From contig JBHWOV010000124.1 in the NCBI GenBank assembly GCA_043424535.1, positions 1 through 8,744 on the forward strand: a stretch of DNA of 8,744 nt, given 5' to 3'. The notes under the pieces were generated by a model. It made no database searches. It was not told the DNA's origin and worked only from the letters and a program-made list of their open reading frames with translations. A program made the position numbers and the translations under genes. Shown here one piece after another: positions 1 through 5,960 of the stretch; position 1 is the first letter of the stretch, and each line of letters starts with the position of its first letter. The DNA comes from DSM-111022 sp043424535 (GTDB taxonomy: Bacteria > Bacillota > Bacilli > Lactobacillales > Aerococcaceae).

Positions 1-54
1 TATTTCAGTGAAGAGGAAGCAGACAGAAAGTATAACTTACAGAAAAGCGCATAA
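1..54 (+). CDS. Possible C-terminal end of a plus-strand gene (partial)
   Basis: The first reading frame is open from base 1 to a TAA at 52-54 and encodes 17 residues, YFSEEEADRKYNLQKSA. The peptide is hydrophilic and charged, as many protein tails are. The stop lies 4 bases before the hairpin at 59-80, a usual place for the end of a gene. No function can be given from 17 residues. Against it, any short stretch can be open by chance, and the hairpin has no T-tract in the plus direction. If real, the gene converges on the carbamate kinase operon. Confidence 0.4.
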   Translation, partial: YFSEEEADRKYNLQKSA

Positions 55-80
55 AAAAGACGACTGAAATATCAGTCGTC
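53..80 (-). terminator. Rho-independent terminator of the carbamate kinase operon
   Basis: A perfect 9-bp stem, GACGACTGA (59-67) with TCAGTCGTC (72-80), closes a 4-base AATA loop. Read on the minus strand it is followed by six T residues (plus-strand A's 53-58). It lies 76 bases after the carbamate kinase stop codon. On the plus strand the stem is followed by AAAAG rather than a T-run, so it should work mainly on leftward transcripts. Bases 81-156, between it and the kinase stop, show no gene. Confidence 0.85.
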
Positions 81-156
81 AAAAGCTCCATCAACATTAT
101 TTGACATAGAGCCATTATTCATTGAGCATACCTGTTATTTAATTTATATGAACTAT

Positions 157-1092
157 TTATTTTACAACAGTCGCTGAACCGCCAGCGAAGTATTCCGCTA
201 CATTTTCTAGGGAAGTAATGACAGCTTGTCCATTTGGCGTATTATCGACGAAAGAAATAGCCGCTTCGACTTTAGGTAGCATACTACCTGGAGCGAATTG
301 GTCTTCATCAATCCATTGGCGAAGTTGATCAGTCGTCACTTCTTCTAATTTTTCTTGATTCGGTTGATTGAAGTTGATATAAACATTATCCACACCCGTT
401 AAAATTAATAAGAAATCTGCCTCAACAAGTTCTGCTAATTTTGCAGAGGCAAAGTCTTTATCAATCACCGCTTCTGCACCTTCTAAGCCATTTTCTGTTT
501 GAAAGACGGGAATACCTCCACCTCCAGCAGCGATGGTGATCACATCATTTGAAACTAATTGTTTAATGACATCTGCTTCCACAATGCTGACAGGTTTTGG
601 TGATGCGACGACTTTACGATAACCACGTCCTGCATCTTCTATAAAGGTATCGCCTGTTTCTTCAGAACGTTTGTCTGCCTCTTCTTTGGATAGGAAAGGG
701 CCGACAGGTTTCGTTAAATGACTAAATGCATCATCATTGGGGTCAACAACAACTTGCGTCAACAATGTAGCGATTTGACGATTAATCCCTTCAGCTTGGA
801 AAGCATCATATAATGCATTTTGCATCCAATAACCAATTGAACCTTGTGTCATCGCGACACATGAATCGAGAGGCAATGCAGGATTTTCAGGGGAATCCGC
901 CGCTTCTTGTTGGAGTAATAAATTTCCTACTTGGGGACCATTACCATGAGAGATGATCACTTCATTGCCTTGTTTGATTAAGTCAATGAGATGCTTTGCA
1001 GTTTCTTGTAATGCTTTGATCTGTCCTTGAGCAGACGGATCATCCGTTAAAATAGCGTTCCCTCCAAGGGCAACAACAATACGTTTTGACAT
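157..1092 (-). CDS. arcC: Carbamate kinase, catabolic
   Basis: This 311-residue protein has the usual length of carbamate kinase, a cytoplasmic amino-acid-kinase-fold enzyme. It catalyses carbamoyl phosphate + ADP to ATP + carbamate, which decays to ammonia and CO2. Visible family motifs are ALGGNAI (8-14), HGNGPQVG (49-56), AGRGYRKVVASPKP (154-167), AAGGGGIPV (188-196), DKDFASAKLA (211-220), LTGVDNVY (231-238) and GSMLPKVEAA (269-278). The start is supported by a strong site, TAGGAGGA, whose TAG is also the stop of the upstream gene; 9 bases separate the two coding regions, so coupled translation is likely. As the last gene of the FdrA-YlbE/YlbF operon it corresponds to E. coli ybcF (allK) rather than to an arginine deiminase operon copy: no arcA or arcB is present. 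The family call is very secure. The pathway assignment rests on gene context. Confidence 0.96.
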   Translation of the reverse strand: MSKRIVVALGGNAILTDDPSAQGQIKALQETAKHLIDLIKQGNEVIISHGNGPQVGNLLLQQEAADSPENPALPLDSCVAMTQGSIGYWMQNALYDAFQAEGINRQIATLLTQVVVDPNDDAFSHLTKPVGPFLSKEEADKRSEETGDTFIEDAGRGYRKVVASPKPVSIVEADVIKQLVSNDVITIAAGGGGIPVFQTENGLEGAEAVIDKDFASAKLAELVEADFLLILTGVDNVYINFNQPNQEKLEEVTTDQLRQWIDEDQFAPGSMLPKVEAAISFVDNTPNGQAVITSLENVAEYFAGGSATVVK

Positions 1093-1101
1093 AAAATCCT
1101 C

Positions 1102-1923
1102 CTAATTAAAAACTTGTTTAAGATAAAAATAAACACCAAACAGCATATCATAACCTGAACTATCACCATATGATTGGATGTTTTTTAATGCAATTGATAA
1201 TTGCCGCTGATTTCTATCGATAACGGCTTGGAACAAGTCGTGCCATTGTTGATTCACTTGTCTCTGAAAAAGAGAATCATAGTAAGCATTAGCGATATCC
1301 GTTGTTGAGGATTGACTGATTAAATCTTTAACAGTCTTAATAAAGGATCTATCCTCTCCCAACATCGCTATAATGAGCATACCTTGAATAAAATCATCTC
1401 CACTTGGTGTGAGACCGTGTCCCATACCAATAAAATCAAGAATCCAATGGTCACTCCGCTCCTTTGTCATAAGGCTTTGATTGACTTTCTGATAAAGAGT
1501 TGGATCGCAATGATTATGAAAATCAATCTTGGCTAGCTTAATCTGTAAATAATTAAAATCTTCAGTCGTCATTAAAATATTGTCCAGTGATAAATCAATG
1601 GTGATTGGATAACTGGTTTTTAAATCTAAAATCAAAGGTTGGGTAAAAAAACGAAAGAAATCGTCTTTATATTGAACTCGATTGCCAATACGTAAATTAT
1701 TTCTAATTTGAGTAAATGCGTCATTTGATATGAGTATGCCATGAGCAGAAAGAGATTGATTAAATGACGAAAAATAAATTATTTGATCGTGCGATTGCAT
1801 ATTAAAACCACTATCAAAAACAGAGTGAATGGTCCAAAAATTATGTGAGTGATATTTCAGCGCTTCCATGATGGAAGCGCTGATTATCATCTCTGTTTGT
1901 AATTCGATATGATTAGTCTTCAT
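1102..1923 (-). CDS. allH: DUF2877 protein, YlbF/AllH-like oxamate carbamoyltransferase component
   Basis: This 273-residue soluble protein carries the two DUF2877 signatures: a glycine-rich block, GMGHGLTPSGDDFIQGML (166-183), and a C-terminal GDSSGYDMLFG (253-263). E. coli YlbF has closely similar blocks as I recall them (GxGPGLTPSxDD and TSGADTLLG). YlbF, with FdrA and YlbE, has been linked to oxamate carbamoyltransferase; the separate role of this subunit is not clear to me. The N-terminal half is poorly conserved and I recognise nothing in it. The start overlaps the end of the fusion gene by 11 bp. A GAGG site (1927-1930) inside that gene lies only 3 bases from the ATG, and an in-frame TAG directly precedes the ATG, so no earlier start exists. 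Note that Bacillus subtilis ylbF is an unrelated gene. The family call is strong and the function is by analogy. Confidence 0.88.
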   Translation of the reverse strand: MKTNHIELQTEMIISASIMEALKYHSHNFWTIHSVFDSGFNMQSHDQIIYFSSFNQSLSAHGILISNDAFTQIRNNLRIGNRVQYKDDFFRFFTQPLILDLKTSYPITIDLSLDNILMTTEDFNYLQIKLAKIDFHNHCDPTLYQKVNQSLMTKERSDHWILDFIGMGHGLTPSGDDFIQGMLIIAMLGEDRSFIKTVKDLISQSSTTDIANAYYDSLFQRQVNQQWHDLFQAVIDRNQRQLSIALKNIQSYGDSSGYDMLFGVYFYLKQVFN

Positions 1924-4900
1924 CTACCTCAATGCCAATAGATTTTGCATAAGCTACCAATGCTTTTTCGAAACAACCTAATGGTGCACGAACAGTACCG
2001 GCACCGACTTGACCGACGCCTGCTTCTTTATGAGCGATACCAGTATTGATGATTGGTGTGATGCCTGTTTCGACAACTTTTCGAATATCAATGCCTAATG
2101 GGGCACCTTTAAAGTCCCAGTTTGGAATAGGCCATGTTGGATTATTCGTTGTGACGATTTGCTCCATTTCTTCAGAAATATTTTGAGCATCTTTTAAGCC
2201 ATTTAAACCAATGAAACGAGTCACACCTGGAGCAGCAATCATCGCCATACCACCGACACCGATTGTTTCAGTGATGGCAGAGTCCCCAATATCTGCATTC
2301 GCATCTTCTTCAGAATATCCAGTAAAGTATAGTCCATTTGGTGTATTGACAGGAGCTGTAAACCATTCATCACCGGTAGCACCAATACGAATACCAAAAT
2401 TCTCTCCATTACGTGCCATAGTAGTGACAATGGTTCCAGTTTCTTCTTTACGGACATAGTCAACGATTGCTTTACCAGCTGCCATTGCAATATTTAAGAA
2501 GAATTGATCTGTATCTGCTAAGAATTGAATAACGTCACGTTTATCCTTCTCATCGATATCCAGCGTTGAAATCGTTGGTGTGATTTCTTTCAAGAATACC
2601 AATGAAGCAGCGATATTTCGTTGATGGAATTCGTCACCCATACCAATAGCACGAGCCATAATAACATTGAGATTTAAACCACCTTCGATTTCACGCAATG
2701 CTTTACCTAATACTGGTCCTAAGACATCACGTTGCCATTCTAAGCGCTCGATAACAGCAGGGCTATTCGCACCAAAGCGTAGAACTTCTCCGATTCCTTC
2801 ATTCATAATACAGAATCCAGTTGTACCGTCTACTTGATTTTCAACAACAAAAACTGGGAAGTTTTTCGTCGTAATACCACCCATTGGGCCGACAGCACCA
2901 ACTGAATGACAAGGTAGGAAAGTAACTTCATCATTCTCTAATTGTTGACGCGCATCAGCTTCATCTGTTGCCCATCCTTCGAACAACATCGCTCCAATCA
3001 CAGAACCTTGCATTGGGCCCGTCATGTTTTCGTATTTAATTGGTGGTCCAGCATGAAGAACAACTTTCTCGTCTGTATTCAGCTCAGGGATGACTTCTTT
3101 GGCAGGGCGATTGTCAACTAAGAATGGTTGTGATTCAATAAAGCGATCAATAATCTTTTCATTCTCAGCATTAATTTCATCTTCGCGCTTATCTAATTCA
3201 TTTAAAATTTTGATTAATTTTTGGTTACCGCCAGCACGAGGACGCCAAGTGTATTGTACTGCGTCACCACCATAGGTACGAATAGGTTCAGTAAAACTTT
3301 CAATACCGACATTAATGACTTTTGGTAAGGTATTTAGTAAATTCATTATTTCTTGAGACGGTTTTTCAAGTTTTAATTTTTCTCCAGTATAATCGACAAA
3401 TGATTTATCTGGGAATTCAATGTGTTGTCCCATGAGAGCTAGTGCATAAGTGATAGCATCTGCATTGCTGTCTTTAACAATGACTCCCGCATCTTCTAAT
3501 GTTGCTAGTGTTTGGTCATAGTCTTGAGGGTCTTGTTTTGTACCGACAATACTTGCGATGACATATAGCGGACGGTCATTATCTTTGGCTGCTGCAAGAG
3601 CTTCCTTGATAGACGGAGCTAAAGCACCTGCCATGTCTGGATGTGAACCATAGCCTAAGACAACATCTAAGAGAATGACACCAGTAGATTGATCCTCTAG
3701 AACTTCTTGTAATTTTTGAACACGAACTTCAGGGTCAATCATTGGATGTGGTTTCCCTTGAGTATAGAAGTCATCGCCTAAGTCCATCACTTGGAAACCA
3801 TTGGTGTTTAAGATATACCCATGTTCACCTTTAACACTATCCAATTGTAATGCATCGGCAATTAAAGTCGCCGCTTCATTAGCTAAGGTACCACCAGAAT
3901 ATAAACCTTTAACTGTTTTATCTTTTAAAGCGTCATCCATTTTAACATCAATTGATTCAGCATAATTAGATTTAACTTCGTCACCATTCGCTAAATCAAC
4001 TGCAATTTTTGCCGCTTCTTCTAATGTATAAGCTAAGGCTACATTTCCTTGATGCTCGGTTGGTTTTTCACCTAGGAAGATAGCAACAACTTTCTTAGAT
4101 GAAGCTTGCAATGCTGAAACGACTTTATCACGAACAGCTGGAGCAGGTGGTTTAGAGATTACAAGAATGACTTCTGTTGGATCATGTTCTTCTAGACCTG
4201 CCAGTGCATCAAGCATTGTGATAGCACCAACTTCTTCTGCTAGGTCACGGCCTCCCGTACCAATCGCATGGACAACACCGCCACCTAATTGATCAATAAT
4301 CGTTGCGGCTTCTTGAATACCTGTTCCTGAAGCTGCAACAATTCCGATATTCCCAGGATTAACGACATTTGTAAAGGCTAATGGAATGCCTGAAATCGTT
4401 CCGGTACCACAGTCAGGTCCCATTAAGAGAAGACCTTTCTCATGTGCTTTTTCTTTTAGACGAACTTCGTCCTCCAATGAAACATTATCAGAGAAAGAAA
4501 ATACGTGTAGACCAGCGTCTAAAGCTTTTTCAATTTCTGGGGCTGCATATGTTCCAGGAATGGAGAAAAGTGCTAAATTTGCATCTGGTTGAGCAGCATG
4601 TGCATCTTTCCAATTACTTACTTTGACTTTACCTTCGCCGCCATCTTCACCGCTAGCTAATTTTTGGATAAAAGCATCAATAGTTTCTAATACTTTATCC
4701 ATTGTTTCCTCTGAATCAGAGTCGACAACAATTGCCATGTCATTAGCGCCTGCAGCATCTAATTCGTCTGTATAGAGACCGGCAGTTTTAAACAAATCTT
4801 TGTTAGAATCGGTTGCCATCATTACTTGTGCTTGATTCACATCGTCGAGACTATTCAATTCAGTCGTCAATAACATCAAGTTAATCGAATCTTGATAATT

Positions 4901-4927
4901 ATTTTTCTTAATAACACTGTTTATCAT
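1913..4927 (-). CDS. fdrA: FdrA-YlbE (DUF1116) fusion, predicted carbamoyltransferase (AllF-AllG)
   Basis: One uninterrupted 1004-residue frame joins two proteins that are separate genes in E. coli. Residues 1 to about 500 are FdrA. They have the FdrA-type N-terminus (IKKNNYQDSINLMLL; VMMATDSNK 35-43) and a succinyl-CoA-synthetase-like Rossmann part with LLMGPDCGTGTISG (167-180) and GIVAASGTGIQE (195-206). A ligase-CoA-like part follows, with GLYSGGTLANEA (341-352) and MIDPEVR (396-402). After a short linker, residues 535-1004 form DUF1116 (YlbE): INVGIESF (538-545), WRPRAGGN (561-568), CHSVGAVGPMGG (673-684), MGDEFHQRNIAAS (763-775) and GATGDEWF (849-856). Together with AllH the predicted reaction is phosphorolysis of oxalurate (carbamoyl-oxamate) to oxamate and carbamoyl phosphate, or of a related carbamoylated substrate. 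The protein is cytoplasmic, with no signal peptide or membrane segment. The start has an SD of five G's. Domain calls are firm; the true substrate is inferred. Confidence 0.9.
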   Translation of the reverse strand: MINSVIKKNNYQDSINLMLLTTELNSLDDVNQAQVMMATDSNKDLFKTAGLYTDELDAAGANDMAIVVDSDSEETMDKVLETIDAFIQKLASGEDGGEGKVKVSNWKDAHAAQPDANLALFSIPGTYAAPEIEKALDAGLHVFSFSDNVSLEDEVRLKEKAHEKGLLLMGPDCGTGTISGIPLAFTNVVNPGNIGIVAASGTGIQEAATIIDQLGGGVVHAIGTGGRDLAEEVGAITMLDALAGLEEHDPTEVILVISKPPAPAVRDKVVSALQASSKKVVAIFLGEKPTEHQGNVALAYTLEEAAKIAVDLANGDEVKSNYAESIDVKMDDALKDKTVKGLYSGGTLANEAATLIADALQLDSVKGEHGYILNTNGFQVMDLGDDFYTQGKPHPMIDPEVRVQKLQEVLEDQSTGVILLDVVLGYGSHPDMAGALAPSIKEALAAAKDNDRPLYVIASIVGTKQDPQDYDQTLATLEDAGVIVKDSNADAITYALALMGQHIEFPDKSFVDYTGEKLKLEKPSQEIMNLLNTLPKVINVGIESFTEPIRTYGGDAVQYTWRPRAGGNQKLIKILNELDKREDEINAENEKIIDRFIESQPFLVDNRPAKEVIPELNTDEKVVLHAGPPIKYENMTGPMQGSVIGAMLFEGWATDEADARQQLENDEVTFLPCHSVGAVGPMGGITTKNFPVFVVENQVDGTTGFCIMNEGIGEVLRFGANSPAVIERLEWQRDVLGPVLGKALREIEGGLNLNVIMARAIGMGDEFHQRNIAASLVFLKEITPTISTLDIDEKDKRDVIQFLADTDQFFLNIAMAAGKAIVDYVRKEETGTIVTTMARNGENFGIRIGATGDEWFTAPVNTPNGLYFTGYSEEDANADIGDSAITETIGVGGMAMIAAPGVTRFIGLNGLKDAQNISEEMEQIVTTNNPTWPIPNWDFKGAPLGIDIRKVVETGITPIINTGIAHKEAGVGQVGAGTVRAPLGCFEKALVAYAKSIGIEVDED

Positions 4928-4932
4928 ATAAA

Positions 4933-4940
4933 TCCCCCTT
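4933..4940 (-). promoter_or_regulatory. Ribosome binding site of the FdrA-YlbE gene
   Basis: On the minus strand AAGGGGGA ends 5 bases before the ATG at 4925-4927. It is a run of five G's rather than the AGGAGG seen before the carbamate kinase gene. The hydrolase gene on the other side of this intergenic region has the same GGGGGAT form. The position fixes the start of the long gene. Confidence 0.7.
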
Positions 4941-4947
4941 TTACTCC

Positions 4948-4953
4948 ATTATA
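4948..4953 (-). promoter_or_regulatory. Predicted -10 box of the operon promoter
   Basis: The minus strand reads a perfect TATAAT here. Transcription would start near 4941, giving a leader of only about 14 bases that begins just before the SD. The -35 is weak: the best hexamer at 16-bp spacing is TTTAAT (about 4970-4975). A weak -35 with a perfect -10 fits a promoter that needs an activator, but this is inference. Confidence 0.6.
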
Positions 4954-4963
4954 ACCGCTTACA
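4950..4963 (-). promoter_or_regulatory. Candidate cre site (CcpA operator) overlapping the -10 box
   Basis: The minus strand reads TGTAAGCGGTTATA. Against the cre consensus TGWAANCGNTNWCA it matches at every position but one (T for C at position 13). It covers most of the -10 box, a position where CcpA would block initiation. This predicts repression of the carbamoyl-catabolic operon when a preferred sugar is present, as is common for secondary nitrogen and energy sources in Bacillota. Confidence 0.6.
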
Positions 4964-5004
4964 TTAATAATTAAATGGTATTATTACTAAAACTGAAATA
5001 TCTG

Positions 5005-5014
5005 TTGTGCAGAA
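5005..5014 (+). promoter_or_regulatory. TTGTGCAGAA element, candidate local-regulator site
   Basis: This 10-mer differs at one base from the perfect palindrome TTGTGCACAA at 8664-8673, next to the regulator's promoter. It lies in the divergent region, roughly 60-70 bases upstream of the predicted start of the FdrA operon transcript, where an activator could bind. It is short and may be a chance match. Confidence 0.35.
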
Positions 5015-5029
5015 CCGCTAAAACGACAA

Positions 5030-5058
5030 CACAATCAACAAATACTAGAAAGATTGTG
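5030..5058. repeat. Inverted repeat CACAATC-N15-GATTGTG upstream of the hydrolase gene
   Basis: Two perfect 7-base arms (5030-5036 and 5052-5058) are 22 bp apart centre to centre, about two helical turns, so both would face the same side of the DNA. The arms contain the TTGTG core also seen at 5005 and at 8664. The repeat ends 31 bases before the hydrolase start codon and probably overlaps its promoter, for which I see no convincing -35/-10 pair. It could be an operator; it is too far from a T-run to be a terminator. Confidence 0.4.
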
Positions 5059-5089
5059 ATAAACTAACTTTATTAGATGGGGGATAATC

Positions 5090-5944
5090 ATGGAAAGATT
5101 GGATGTATCAACATTAAAGTTCGAAGAACTAACTTTGTCTGCTTCTTTTTTTATGCCAAAAAAAGCAATCAAAGGTGTGATTTTGTATTTTCACGGAGGC
5201 GGATTAATATTTGGCGAAAAAAATGATTTGCCAAATGATTATTTGAATTTATTTGTAGAAGCAGGCTATGTTCTTGTTAGTTTTGATTATCCTTTGGCAC
5301 CGGAGGTTAAGCTAGATCAAATAATCACGGCGATAAAAAAGCAATTATCATGGTATTTTACTGAAGGATTTCGGACGATTGAACATTTTGACTCATTGCC
5401 TACATTTTTGATGGGAAGATCTGCAGGGGCATATTTAGCTATCCTGATGACACAGTATTTTCATGATAAAATTGATGGATTGATTTCATTTTATGGTTAT
5501 TATAATTTAAATGATGCGACCTTTGGCTTACCAAATCGTCATTATTTAAAATATGGCAAAGTATCTGCAGATTATTATCAATCTTTTGAGGAACAGTTAC
5601 CTATTTTAGTAGGCGATTCTGATGAACGCTATATTATTTATTTGTCAGCTAGACAGCATGGTATATGGCATAAAATTTTATTACCAGAAAATACTACGGC
5701 AAAAGATTTTAGTCTTTCACCGCAAGAATTACGTGAATTTCCATCAACCTTTATCACAGCAGGTGAAAATGATCCAGATGTTCCTTCCCGGCAGTCAAAA
5801 TTAATGGCAAAGAATATTGCAGATGCTGAAATTCATATTCTAGAAACAAATGAGCATGATTTTGATCGCACACATATTGAACAATTAGGTATCCCAATTT
5901 ATCAAACATTAATCCAGTGGTTAAATCAACTATCAATAAAATGA
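5090..5944 (+). CDS. Alpha/beta hydrolase of the hormone-sensitive-lipase (HSL) type
   Basis: This 284-residue cytoplasmic protein has no signal peptide. It shows the HSL-family layout: oxyanion-hole motif HGGG (35-38), DYPLAPE (66-72), nucleophile elbow GRSAG with Ser111, acid GENDPDVP with probable catalytic Asp228, and EHDF with His256. All three catalytic residues are present, so an active serine esterase or amidase-like enzyme is expected. The family takes many carboxylic esters and some amides, so the substrate cannot be read from sequence. The start has a GGGGGAT site (5079-5085) six bases from the G-run. It is the first gene of a two-gene unit with the AEC transporter and is divergent from the FdrA operon, which suggests shared control. 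It might release a carbamoyl compound or oxamate-like acid from an ester or amide, but this is only a context guess. Confidence 0.88.
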   Translation: MERLDVSTLKFEELTLSASFFMPKKAIKGVILYFHGGGLIFGEKNDLPNDYLNLFVEAGYVLVSFDYPLAPEVKLDQIITAIKKQLSWYFTEGFRTIEHFDSLPTFLMGRSAGAYLAILMTQYFHDKIDGLISFYGYYNLNDATFGLPNRHYLKYGKVSADYYQSFEEQLPILVGDSDERYIIYLSARQHGIWHKILLPENTTAKDFSLSPQELREFPSTFITAGENDPDVPSRQSKLMAKNIADAEIHILETNEHDFDRTHIEQLGIPIYQTLIQWLNQLSIK

Positions 5945-5960
5945 AGCGGAGGATAAACAG

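Noticed and set aside
101..106. TTGACA as a plus-strand -35 box after the terminator
   Set aside because: No TATAAT-like hexamer lies at 16-18 bp, and a transcript from it would only run antisense into the kinase gene.
157..1092. Reading the carbamate kinase gene as part of an arginine deiminase operon
   Set aside because: No arginine deiminase, ornithine carbamoyltransferase or arginine/ornithine antiporter is present, and the upstream genes are FdrA/YlbE/YlbF types.
2211..2490. Open frames on both strands inside the fusion gene (also near 3090-3275 and 4381-4626)
   Set aside because: They lie wholly inside a well-supported 1004-residue coding region, have no family motif and no convincing start site; they are out-of-frame shadows.
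1913..4927. Annotating the long gene as a succinyl-CoA synthetase
   Set aside because: Only the fold is shared. The phospho-histidine loop is absent, the C-terminal half is DUF1116, and the neighbours point to carbamoyl transfer.
5010..5023. A second cre site around the CG at 5016-5017
   Set aside because: At least four fixed positions of the consensus mismatch; only the AACCGCT core resembles the better site.
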